Positions 15,300-22,885 of a stretch of DNA of 47,254 nucleotides are shown here, piece by piece; the stretch's first letter is position 1; each line of letters starts with the position of its first letter. Position numbers and translations under genes: made by a program. This DNA is from Gordonia sputi NBRC 100414. Lineage in GTDB: Bacteria; Actinomycetota; Actinomycetes; Mycobacteriales; Mycobacteriaceae. The stretch lies in the NCBI RefSeq assembly GCF_000248055.1, contig NZ_BAFC01000133.1:1-47254 (forward strand). The letters are read 5' to 3'. A model generated the notes under the pieces. It had not been told where the DNA came from. It did not search any database and saw only the letters and a list, made by a program, of their open reading frames with translations.

Positions 15300-16016
15300 A
15301 TGAGCAAGAGCAGCAAGGCCTACAAGGCCGCGGCCGAAAAGGTCGACAAGGACAAGCTCTACAGCCCGCTGGAGGCTGCTGAGCTGGCGAAGGAAACGTC
15401 GTCGAAGAACACCGATTCGACCGTCGAGGTCGCAATCCGGCTGGGCGTCGACCCGCGTAAGGCAGACCAGATGGTTCGAGGCACCGTCAACCTGCCTCAC
15501 GGCACGGGTAAGACCGCCCGCGTCATCGTGTTCGCCGCAGGCGACAAGGCCGCCGAGGCCGTTGCAGCCGGTGCCGACGAGGTCGGCGCCGAGGACCTGA
15601 TCGAGAAGATCCAGGGCGGCTGGCTCGACTTCGACGCCGCGATCGCCACCCCTGATCAGATGGCCAAGGTCGGCCGTATCGCGCGTGTCCTCGGACCGCG
15701 CGGCCTGATGCCGAACCCGAAGACCGGCACGGTCACCACCGACGTGACCAAGGCGATCAACGACATCAAGGGCGGCAAGATCAACTTCCGCGTCGACAAG
15801 GCAGCCAACCTGCACTTCGTCATCGGCAAGGCGTCGTTCGAGCCGAGCGCGCTCGCCGAGAACTACGGCGCAGCGTACGACGAGATCATGCGCGCGAAGC
15901 CGTCGGCCGCGAAGGGCCGCTACATCAAGAAGGTGACCGTCTCGACGACGACGGGCCCGGGCATCCCGGTCGACCCGGCCGTGACGCGCAACTTCACCGA
16001 GGCTCCTCAGGACTGA
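15300..16016 (+). CDS. rplA: 50S ribosomal protein L1
   Basis: A 238-residue L1 of the ribosomal stalk. The signature at GPRGLMPNPKTGTVT (about residues 138-152) is intact, followed by KGGKINFRVDKAANLHFVIGKASF. The ATG at 15300 follows a GGAGAAAG ribosome-binding site; an earlier in-frame ATG at 15234 is rejected because relatives begin MSKSSKAY. L1 commonly represses its own L11-L1 mRNA in bacteria; no clear L1-binding mimic was identified here. A strong terminator follows at 16048. Confidence 0.97.
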   Translation: MSKSSKAYKAAAEKVDKDKLYSPLEAAELAKETSSKNTDSTVEVAIRLGVDPRKADQMVRGTVNLPHGTGKTARVIVFAAGDKAAEAVAAGADEVGAEDLIEKIQGGWLDFDAAIATPDQMAKVGRIARVLGPRGLMPNPKTGTVTTDVTKAINDIKGGKINFRVDKAANLHFVIGKASFEPSALAENYGAAYDEIMRAKPSAAKGRYIKKVTVSTTTGPGIPVDPAVTRNFTEAPQD

Positions 16017-16047
16017 GAGCGTCATCTGTTGTAGCGCAACAGTTTCG

Positions 16048-16080
16048 AAGCCCCCGAATGCCACTGGCGTTCGGGGGCTT
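16048..16080 (+). terminator. intrinsic terminator of the rplK-rplA unit
   Basis: Perfect 11-bp arms AAGCCCCCGAA (16048-16058) and TTCGGGGGCTT (16070-16080) with an 11-nt loop, followed by CTGCG. It lies 32 bp after the rplA stop. Confidence 0.85.
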
Positions 16081-16092
16081 CTGCGTTGGGAT

Positions 16093-16142
16093 CTATCCGA
16101 CGACGTCGCCGCTATCCGACGATGCCACTGTCTATCCGACGA
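16093..16142 (-). repeat. triplicated stop-codon context of the alpha/beta hydrolase gene
   Basis: CTATCCGACGA, which on the minus strand encodes the hydrolase C-terminus plus the TAG stop, occurs at 16132-16142 (the gene's own end) and again downstream at 16112-16122 and 16093-16103. Unit spacing is 20 and 19 bp. Confidence 0.85.
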
Positions 16143-17064
16143 CGCGCTCAGCGAAGGCGATGATCTCGTCGGCGACCTCGTCGCGGATGGGCGGCTCGTT
16201 GTGCACCTCGTGCCGGTAGCCGGTGTAGATGCGGGTGCGCACGTCGGAGTGTCCGCTCGCGGCGAGCTGATTGCCGACGTGGTAGGCGCCCTCGCCGAAG
16301 TTGGCGACGGGGTCGGCGTCGCCCGCGAGGATGAGGACGGGGAGGTCGGAGCGGACTGTCGGATACCAGGTCTCGGCGTTGACGGCGTCGTAGAGATCGA
16401 CGAATCCGCGGATGAATCGCACGGACATGGGTGCGCCGAAGTTGTTGAAGGGGTCGCGGGCGTGGTCGCGGACGACCCCGGGATCGCGAGCCACCCATGC
16501 CGTGGGGAAGGCGTCGGGGCCGAAGCGCGCGGTGAAGCCGTCGAACATCTGCCCCGCGTAGGTCTCCGTCGCTGTCGACGTCGGGTCGGACTCCGCGGCC
16601 AGGGCCTCGCGGTCGAGGACGTCGTCGATGCCGTGGATCTGGGCCGCGATGCCGCAGAGGATGAGTCCCTTGAGCCAGTCGCTGTCGTCGGACACGAGAC
16701 CGCGCGCGATCATCGAACCCCAGGAGTGCCCGAAGACGACGTAGGGCAGGTTGGGGTAGAGCTCACGCACCTTGGCGCGCAGGCTGCGTTCATCTGCGAC
16801 GACGACCTTGTCGGCGTCGTCTCCGGCGTCGGCCCAGACTCCCGAGGTCATGGCCGTCTTGCCGTGTCCTGCGTGGTCGTCGGCGACGACGACGAACCCG
16901 GCGTCGAGCAGCTTGGTGATCAGTCGAAGGTAGCGGCGCGAGTGCTCACCGAGTCCGTGGACGATGTGGATGATGCCGCGCGTCATGGTGGCGGGCTCGT
17001 AGACCCAACCGAAGATGGTGTCGCGACCGTTGGCCGACGTGAACTCGATTTCGTGAAGTGACAA
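16132..17064 (-). CDS. alpha/beta hydrolase (monoacylglycerol lipase-like)
   Basis: A 310-residue serine hydrolase of the Hydrolase_4 / monoglyceride lipase type. HGLGEHSRRY at 36-45 is the oxyanion-loop motif. The nucleophile is S114 in GHSWG, the Asp is expected in GDADPV (about 258-263) and the His in YRHEVHNE (about 285-292). It probably cleaves monoacylglycerols or related short lipids; no signal peptide is visible. The ATG at 17064 is the natural start. A 15-bp palindrome, CGTGAC-TGT-GTCACG at 17097-17111, lies 33 bp upstream and is a candidate operator. The stop-codon context is repeated three times downstream. Confidence 0.85.
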   Translation of the reverse strand: MSLHEIEFTSANGRDTIFGWVYEPATMTRGIIHIVHGLGEHSRRYLRLITKLLDAGFVVVADDHAGHGKTAMTSGVWADAGDDADKVVVADERSLRAKVRELYPNLPYVVFGHSWGSMIARGLVSDDSDWLKGLILCGIAAQIHGIDDVLDREALAAESDPTSTATETYAGQMFDGFTARFGPDAFPTAWVARDPGVVRDHARDPFNNFGAPMSVRFIRGFVDLYDAVNAETWYPTVRSDLPVLILAGDADPVANFGEGAYHVGNQLAASGHSDVRTRIYTGYRHEVHNEPPIRDEVADEIIAFAERVVG

Positions 17065-17096
17065 CGCTGTCCTCTTCCGACGGGCCGCGAGCGCGG

Positions 17097-17111
17097 CGTG
17101 ACTGTGTCACG
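17097..17111. promoter_or_regulatory. palindromic operator candidate upstream of the alpha/beta hydrolase
   Basis: CGTGAC and GTCACG are perfect 6-bp arms around TGT, centred 40 bp before the hydrolase start codon. No dedicated regulator gene is adjacent. Confidence 0.35.
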
Positions 17112-17192
17112 TCCGAGGTTAATCGCGTGGGGCCGTGCTGGGGTCGGCGTCGTGCGCGCGCTGCCTGATCGGCTCGCCCAGACGCGCCCAGG

Positions 17193-18764
17193 TCAGGCGT
17201 CGACGGGTTCGGCGTCGACCTGCTTGATCGGTCCGGTGAACCACTTCTTCACCGACACGTGCCAGTAGCCGTAGAGCAGGATCAGTGCGCCGCCGACGAG
17301 CAGCGGGGTGTAGTTGACGTACTTCCACTCGAAGCTAGCGTCCCAGGGCATGCCGCCGAGCGAGGTCGGGAACATCGCGACGAGCGAGGTCAGCGCGATC
17401 TCGATCAGCGCGAGTGGCGCGATCCACTTGTACTTGGAGCCCAACGTCCACGAGCCGGCCTCGAACGAGTCTCCCGCTTTCCAGCGGTAGTAGATCGGGA
17501 CCGCGAAGCACAGGTACAACCCGACGACGCCGATCGAGACGACGGCATAGAAGGCGACGGGTACGGGTGCGCCGTTGATGTCGACCGATACCAGCGCGGG
17601 CAGGGTGATGATCGCGGCGATGGTGGCTGTTGCGACAACGGCGTTGGCGGGCATGCCATTTGAGCGGACCTTGGACCAGAGCTTGTGGCCGGGCACGGCG
17701 CCGTCGCGGCTGAACGCGAACATCATTCGCGACGCACTCGTCTGGCATGCGGCCGTGCAGAAGAGCTGGCCTGCGGTGGAGATGATCAGCACGACGCCTG
17801 CCCACTTCGAGGTGAGCGCCTGGGTGAAGATCGTCGCGACCGCGCCGCCACTCTTGGAGACGCCGTCTGCGTCCTGGACTGCGAACAGGAAGCTGAGCAG
17901 CAGGATCCATCCACCGACTGCGGAGTAGGCGATGGAACGCCAAATGCCCTGTGCCGCAGCGTTGGCCGCGCCCTTGGTCTCCTCGGAGAGGTGGGCGGAA
18001 GCGTCGTAGCCGGTGATTGTGTACTGGGTGAGGATCGCCGAGATGGGCAGCACGAAGAGGATGAAGCCGAAGCCCGACGTCTTGCCGTCGAAGATGCCGC
18101 TGTTGTTGACGGTCTTGGCGAAGACGTCGGAGAAGGATGCGTGCTGATCGGGGAGCAGGAACAGGATGAGAATGACTGCGGCAGCACCGAATACGTGCCA
18201 CCAGACCGAGATGTTGTTGAGCATCGAGAGCAGGTGACCGGAGAAGATGTTGATCAGCGCCGAGCAGGCCAAGATGATCAGGAAGATGATGAACACTCTG
18301 GTCAGGCTGTACCCGTCGAGCCATGACTGGCTGAATGTGCCGATGGTGAGGTCGAGGAACGTCGCAGCGCCGTACGCGACCGATGCCAGGATGGCGATGA
18401 GGCCGATGAGGTTGAGCCACCCGGTGTAGAAGCCCGCCTTGGCGCCGCCGAGTTTGGCTGCCCACCAATAGATTCCGCCGGATGTGGGGTATGCCGAGAC
18501 GAGTTCGGCCATGCAGAAGCCGATCAGCAGGATGAAGATCGAGACGATCGGCCAGCCCCATGCGATCGCGGCCGGTCCGCCGTTGTTCCATCCGAGTCCG
18601 AAAGACGTGAAACAACCCGACAGGATCGAGATGATCGAGAACGAGATCGCGAAGTTCGAGAATCCAGACCACGAGCGGTGCAGCTCCTGGGTGTAGCCGA
18701 GTCTCGCGAGGTGGGCCTCGTCGTCGGAAAGATCCTCGGCAACGGTGTCATGGCCTTCTGGCAT
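17193..18764 (-). CDS. APC-family amino acid permease (GABA/choline-type)
   Basis: A 523-residue transporter of the amino acid-polyamine-organocation superfamily with about twelve hydrophobic segments. The N-terminal signature HRSWSGFSNFAISFSIISILSGCFTSFGLGWNNGGP and the following AELVSAYPTSGGIYWWAAKLGG are typical of the amino acid/choline transporter subfamily (GABA permease-like). The start is ATG at 18764 (MPEGHDTV) behind GGGGGAG on the minus strand; a 65-codon longer open frame lacks similarity. It is divergent from the lactate dehydrogenase gene across 258 bp. The substrate cannot be assigned from sequence. Confidence 0.9.
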   Translation of the reverse strand: MPEGHDTVAEDLSDDEAHLARLGYTQELHRSWSGFSNFAISFSIISILSGCFTSFGLGWNNGGPAAIAWGWPIVSIFILLIGFCMAELVSAYPTSGGIYWWAAKLGGAKAGFYTGWLNLIGLIAILASVAYGAATFLDLTIGTFSQSWLDGYSLTRVFIIFLIILACSALINIFSGHLLSMLNNISVWWHVFGAAAVILILFLLPDQHASFSDVFAKTVNNSGIFDGKTSGFGFILFVLPISAILTQYTITGYDASAHLSEETKGAANAAAQGIWRSIAYSAVGGWILLLSFLFAVQDADGVSKSGGAVATIFTQALTSKWAGVVLIISTAGQLFCTAACQTSASRMMFAFSRDGAVPGHKLWSKVRSNGMPANAVVATATIAAIITLPALVSVDINGAPVPVAFYAVVSIGVVGLYLCFAVPIYYRWKAGDSFEAGSWTLGSKYKWIAPLALIEIALTSLVAMFPTSLGGMPWDASFEWKYVNYTPLLVGGALILLYGYWHVSVKKWFTGPIKQVDAEPVDA

Positions 18765-19022
18765 GGGTGTGCTCCCCCGGGTAAGTGATGGTGCGACGCG
18801 CCGTTGCGATGCGCAGACCAGCAGAACATAAGCTCTCCGTGGTGATTTCGCATGCCAGAAACGGACATGACGACGAATTCGTGAGTGTGATGGTCGCTTC
18901 TGTCGCGAAACTGCGGTATGGACGGCGGGTGAAATGATCGACGATCGGGCTGCGGACATGGCGTCGGCCGACGATAATCAACCGCAGGGGCGAGGATTTC
19001 GGGGCAGCACGAGACACAGGCG

Positions 19023-19985
19023 GTGAACGTGAGACAAGCCCGACCGAGCAAGCTGGCCATCATCGGGGCAGGCGCCGTGGGTACCGCGATCGCGTATGCG
19101 TCGTTGATTCGCGGTGTGGCGCGCACGATCGCGCTGATGGACATCAACACGTCGAAGGTGACCGCAGAAGTCCTCGACCTCTCGCACGGACTCGAATTCG
19201 TGCCGCGCGCCGACATCGTCGGCGACGACGACGTGTCGGTCTGCGCAGACGCCGACGTCGTCGTGTTCACCGCGGGAGCAAAACAGAAGCCGGGGCAGTC
19301 GCGGCTCGAATTGGCCGAAGCCACAATCAATTTGACCAAGAACATCCTGCCCGGTGCCATCAAGGTCGCACCCAACGCGATCTACATCATGGTCACCAAC
19401 CCCGTCGACATCGTGACCTATGCGGCATTGAAGTACAGCGGGCTGCCCAGCAATCAACTGTTCGGTTCGGGCACGGTGCTCGACTCGTCGCGCCTGCGGT
19501 TCCTCATCGCGCAGCACGTCGGCGTCGCGGTGCAGAACGTCCACGGCTACATCGTCGGCGAGCACGGCGACTCCGAGATCCCGCTCTGGAGTTCGGCGTC
19601 GATCGGTGGCGTGCCGCTGCTGGAGTGGAAGCCGTTGCCGGGCGGTCAGGCCATCGACGCCCCGGCGCGCGAACGCATCCAGCACGAGGTGGTGCACGCG
19701 GCGTACAAGATCATCGAGGGCAAGGGCGCGACCAACTACGCCATCGGGCTCGCGACGACACGCATCATCGAGGCGGTGCTCAACGACGAACACCGCGTGA
19801 TGCCGATCTCGACCGTCACGGGCGGCTACGAGGGACTCGACGACGTATGTCTGTCACTGCCGACGCTCATCGACCGCAACGGCGCGGGCAGCCGACTCGA
19901 GATCAAGATGTCCGACGCCGAGCACGAGGGACTGATGAAGTCCGCCGAGACGCTGCGGGAGATGCAGGACAAGTTCGGGCTGTAG
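19023..19985 (+). CDS. ldh: L-lactate dehydrogenase
   Basis: A 320-residue NAD-dependent L-lactate dehydrogenase that interconverts pyruvate and L-lactate. The NAD motif GAGAVG is at 14-19. The substrate loop KQKPGQSRLEL has Gln rather than the Arg of malate dehydrogenases, fixing lactate specificity. The catalytic His is in GEHGDSE near residue 182. The start is GTG at 19023; a second GTG two codons later is equally possible. No strong ribosome-binding site is visible. Upstream is the 258-bp divergent gap with the permease, in which I see no clear operator. Confidence 0.93.
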   Translation: MNVRQARPSKLAIIGAGAVGTAIAYASLIRGVARTIALMDINTSKVTAEVLDLSHGLEFVPRADIVGDDDVSVCADADVVVFTAGAKQKPGQSRLELAEATINLTKNILPGAIKVAPNAIYIMVTNPVDIVTYAALKYSGLPSNQLFGSGTVLDSSRLRFLIAQHVGVAVQNVHGYIVGEHGDSEIPLWSSASIGGVPLLEWKPLPGGQAIDAPARERIQHEVVHAAYKIIEGKGATNYAIGLATTRIIEAVLNDEHRVMPISTVTGGYEGLDDVCLSLPTLIDRNGAGSRLEIKMSDAEHEGLMKSAETLREMQDKFGL

Positions 19986-20009
19986 CGCCGCTCGCCGGCG
20001 CGCGCTAGG

Positions 20010-20369
20010 TCAGGGTTTGGCCTCGGCGTCGAATGGGGCGTCGGGTTGTTGCGTGCTGTCCTGGTGCGGGCCGTCTTCTCGCGTGCCGCCGACGATGGCC
20101 TGCAGCGCGGCGACGTGGCCGGTGAACGCCTCGCGTCCGGCGTCTGTGAGGCGGGCCCGGACGCTACGTCGACGACCGGTGCTCGGGCGTTCGGTGCTCA
20201 CGTAGCCGGCAGATTCCAGCGTGGCGAGCTGCTTGGACAACGCTGAGTCCGACAGGGCCAGTCGTTCTCTGAGGTAGCCGAAATCGGCCCAATCGGCGGC
20301 GGCGAGGGTCGCGACGAGCGTCAGGCGGGTGCTCGGGTGGATCAACTCGTCGAATTTCGGTGTGCTCAC
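20010..20369 (-). CDS. winged-helix transcriptional regulator (HTH_34-like)
   Basis: A 119-residue DNA-binding protein with a single winged helix at about residues 5-85 (LIHPSTRLTLVATLAAADWADFGYLRERLALSDSALSKQLATLESAGYVSTER). This matches the small ArsR/MarR-like HTH_34 class often paired with a membrane protein. The start GTG at 20369 overlaps the upstream gene's stop by 4 nt (GTGA), indicating cotranscription and coupling. The C-terminal 25 residues are polar and variable. It is the obvious candidate to bind the palindrome array at 20874-20918 upstream of the two-gene operon. Confidence 0.85.
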   Translation of the reverse strand: MSTPKFDELIHPSTRLTLVATLAAADWADFGYLRERLALSDSALSKQLATLESAGYVSTERPSTGRRRSVRARLTDAGREAFTGHVAALQAIVGGTREDGPHQDSTQQPDAPFDAEAKP

Positions 20370-20827
20370 GCGCCCACTCGCCCGCGGATGTCGTCGAAGA
20401 TCTGCGGTCCGCCGAAGCCCAGGATCGCCGCCACGAACACGGCTGCCCAGATGGACGGGTGCCGCGTGCCGTCGGCGTCGAGTGCCAGCGCTGCGCCAAC
20501 CGTCACGACGACCGCGGTCAGCAGCATGGCGATGACGATCAATGGGATGCGACGATCGGCCACGCTGCGCGCGGGGCGTACGTGTGTGCTCGCGCGGCGG
20601 CCGTCGAAGAGTCGGGAGGCGATCGTCGAGTGAACCACGCCGAACACGATGGTCGCGACGGTCGTGACCCACGGGGGAGCGAATGCGCCGATGACGCCGA
20701 GAACGACCCAGGAGACGGCCATCGCCCACCAGTAGATGCGGGGGAGCCCGAGGTCGTCGGCGACCCGACGACGTGCTCCGTCGACGGACCCGAGCGCCTC
20801 ACGCGCTTGGTCGGGAGTGATGTCCAT
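20366..20827 (-). CDS. four-segment membrane protein of unknown function
   Basis: A 153-residue protein with a soluble N-terminal stretch (DITPDQAREALGSVDGARRRVADDLGLP) and about four hydrophobic segments (about 31-52, 57-77, 95-115 and 123-143). The N-terminal pattern resembles small membrane proteins encoded with HTH_34 regulators; no enzyme motif is visible. The start ATG at 20827 has GGAGACCTC upstream. It is the first gene of a two-gene operon with the regulator. It may sense or respond to membrane stress, but that is speculation. Confidence 0.75.
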   Translation of the reverse strand: MDITPDQAREALGSVDGARRRVADDLGLPRIYWWAMAVSWVVLGVIGAFAPPWVTTVATIVFGVVHSTIASRLFDGRRASTHVRPARSVADRRIPLIVIAMLLTAVVVTVGAALALDADGTRHPSIWAAVFVAAILGFGGPQIFDDIRGRVGA

Positions 20828-20873
20828 GAGGTCTCCTCGGTGGGTGGTCTTTTGCCGTGGATGTTTGTGGGCC

Positions 20874-20918
20874 ACTTTCCGTATAGGAAAGTAGTCTCTA
20901 CTTTCCTACTGGGAAAGT
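20874..20918. promoter_or_regulatory. operator array: three interlocking palindromes
   Basis: ACTTTCC (20874-20880) and GGAAAGT (20886-20892) form one dyad. GGAAAGTAG (20886-20894) and CTACTTTCC (20898-20906) form a second, perfect 9-bp dyad with a 3-nt centre. ACTTTCC (20900-20906) and GGAAAGT (20912-20918) form a third. A -35-like TTGACT on the minus strand (20916-20921) overlaps the last arm. The array lies 47-91 bp upstream of the membrane-protein/regulator operon, so autoregulation is likely. Confidence 0.75.
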
Positions 20919-20981
20919 CAACAGATTCGACAAATCCTCCGTGGAGTGGAACCAAACGGCCATCGATCTAGTCTGATCTGT

Positions 20982-21818
20982 ATGCGCGACGACAAACTCC
21001 TCACCCGGATCGCGGGGCTGCTGCGGCAGGCCGAGAACACCGACAACGAGCACGAGGCCGAGACGTTCATGCAGGCCGCGCAACGGTTGGCGACGTCGGC
21101 CTCGATCGACCTTGCGGTGGCCCGTGCCCACGACCCCGCGGCCAGACGCAAGACGACGCCGATCACCAGGCAGGTCGCGATCGGCGAGACCGGAAAGCGT
21201 GGATTGCGCACGTACGTACAGCTTGTCGTCGCGATCGCGCGTGCCAACGACGTGACCGTCGACGTCGCGGGCAACAACACGTTCGTGCTCGCGTACGGAT
21301 ACGAGGCCGACATCGACACATGTGAGGCGCTCTACACGTCGCTGCTGATCCAGATGGTCGCGGCGAGCGACGCCTACCTGCGATCGGGTGACTACCGGGG
21401 CGAGACGTCGGCGCGGGTGGTGCGCAAGGGGACGGGTTGGCGGTCGAGGAGAGTCGTCGAACGTAAGCCGCTCGCCCCGATCACGGCGCGGTTGAACTTC
21501 CAGTCGGCGTTCGCCGAGCGGATCGGCGTGCGGCTGACCGAGGCACGCGATGCCGCACGGGCGGAGGCGGTGGCGCGTGACGACTCCCGCGAACTTCCCG
21601 CGGGCTCGACGTCGACCGCACTTGCGTTGCGCGACAAAGAACTCGAGGTCACCAGCTTCTACAAAACCGAGTCGACGGCGCGCGGCACCTGGCGCCCGAC
21701 GACCGCGTCGTCGGGGTACTCGGAGGGCGCGCGCAAAGCGGGCGACCGCGCGGGGCGTCGAGCAAAGATCGGTGCCGACCGCGAATTCGGCGCTCCCCGT
21801 GGGGCACTCGAGGGTTAG
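20982..21818 (+). CDS. DUF2786 domain protein
   Basis: A 278-residue protein. The N-terminal DUF2786 domain is at about 1-42 (MRDDKLLTRIAGLLRQAENTDNEHEAETFMQAAQRLAT), followed by a conserved actinobacterial region to about residue 230 with a YEADIDTCEALYTSLLIQM segment. The C-terminus ends in a basic, glycine-rich tail that could bind nucleic acid (inference). The start is ATG at 20982; the 12 extra codons upstream overlap the promoter area. The function is unknown. A metallohydrolase of the TIGR04338 family lies two genes downstream on the same strand, with a lipoprotein gene between them on the other strand. Confidence 0.8.
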   Translation: MRDDKLLTRIAGLLRQAENTDNEHEAETFMQAAQRLATSASIDLAVARAHDPAARRKTTPITRQVAIGETGKRGLRTYVQLVVAIARANDVTVDVAGNNTFVLAYGYEADIDTCEALYTSLLIQMVAASDAYLRSGDYRGETSARVVRKGTGWRSRRVVERKPLAPITARLNFQSAFAERIGVRLTEARDAARAEAVARDDSRELPAGSTSTALALRDKELEVTSFYKTESTARGTWRPTTASSGYSEGARKAGDRAGRRAKIGADREFGAPRGALEG

Positions 21819-21828
21819 GGTGGGCGGC

Positions 21829-22272
21829 TCAGCGCATCTCGCCCTGCAGCGCGTCTTTGTAGCGCGCGTTCTGGGCGGCGTCGGTGCCCTCGGGAAAGGT
21901 CATGACGATGTCGACGACCTGAAAGTCTCCCGGATGTGCACCCGCGTAGAGCTGGGCACGGCCGGAGGTGGGGAACTGCATGAGGACGACTTGGTCGGAT
22001 TCGACGGCGCTGCTGCACCCGGCTTCGGGGCATCGCGCGGCGGTTGCGTCGTGACGACCGGTGACGGGCAGTCCGGTGGCCGCGATGCGGTCGAGCACCT
22101 GATTGAGTTGGGCGGGGTCGACGGGATTGTCGACGTACGACGTCGAGGGCGCCGATACCGCTGTGACCTCACCCGCCGACGAACTGCAGCCGGTCAGCGC
22201 AACCCCGACGATCGCGGCGCCGACGATCGCGGTCGCGGCGGACTTCCCGATGGTGTGCGAGCGCGGCGTCAT
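21829..22272 (-). CDS. putative lipoprotein of unknown function
   Basis: A 147-residue protein with a lipoprotein signal peptide: basic start, hydrophobic core, and lipobox LTGC with the lipidated Cys at 29. The mature part contains two further cysteines (CPEAGC, about residues 83-88) that could form a disulphide, and ends in a charged helix (EGTDAAQNARYKDALQGEMR). The start ATG at 22272 is chosen because it directly precedes the signal peptide; an upstream extension is possible but unsupported. It converges on the DUF2786 gene with a 10-bp gap and is divergent from the metallohydrolase gene. I do not recognise a family. Confidence 0.7.
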   Translation of the reverse strand: MTPRSHTIGKSAATAIVGAAIVGVALTGCSSSAGEVTAVSAPSTSYVDNPVDPAQLNQVLDRIAATGLPVTGRHDATAARCPEAGCSSAVESDQVVLMQFPTSGRAQLYAGAHPGDFQVVDIVMTFPEGTDAAQNARYKDALQGEMR

Positions 22273-22384
22273 CGCGTGGACTCCCTGCGTGTCGAGGTGC
22301 GAAATGCTGACGTCGTCGAGCCTAGTCATGGCGGAGCAGCTCGCCGCATACGCCATATCGGGGTGCGACAGGTCGGGGAGCGTC

Positions 22385-22885
22385 ATGGCGCCGCGTGACA
22401 CTCGACGCGAACGGTTCTACGAGGCCGAGCGCATGGTGTTCCGGATGTTCGAGCGTGCAGGCGGTACGCACACGGTGCAGCTCGCGGGCACGGAGCTCAC
22501 GCTGCCCGTCGAGGTCCAGTTCGCATCGGTCGACTCCGTGCGCGACTACGTCGGTCGCGTGCTGTCGATGCCGTCGGTGAAGCAGCGCTTCGACGCCGCG
22601 TCGACGCCGGTGTCGGTGCGGGCACGCCGCGGACATCGCTCGGCCCACTACGCACGACGCGTGGACTCGGATCAGCGTGAGATCGCGATCCCCGACTCCG
22701 CGGAGGGCCGCTGGGCGCTGCGCGAACTGGTCGTGCTGCACGAGATCGCGCATCACCTCGACGATTCAGGCGGACCGGCGCATGGTCGGGAGTTTGCGAC
22801 GACGCTGACCGAGCTCGTCGGCGTGGTCCTGGGACCGGAGGCCGGGTTCGTCTACCGCGTGGTGTTCGCGGATTCGGGTCTGTGA
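22385..22885 (+). CDS. TIGR04338-family metallohydrolase
   Basis: A 166-residue putative zinc-dependent hydrolase. The zinc motif HEIAH is at 119-123, followed by a third candidate ligand H133 in PAHGREF, a gluzincin- or metzincin-like HExxH...H layout. It matches the actinobacterial TIGR04338 family in length and in the N-terminal RRERFYEAERMVFRMFERAGG. The start is ATG at 22385; an upstream ATG at 22331 would add an unrelated-looking 18 residues. Its last 34 bp overlap the end of the convergent CocE gene. The substrate is unknown. Confidence 0.8.
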   Translation: MAPRDTRRERFYEAERMVFRMFERAGGTHTVQLAGTELTLPVEVQFASVDSVRDYVGRVLSMPSVKQRFDAASTPVSVRARRGHRSAHYARRVDSDQREIAIPDSAEGRWALRELVVLHEIAHHLDDSGGPAHGREFATTLTELVGVVLGPEAGFVYRVVFADSGL

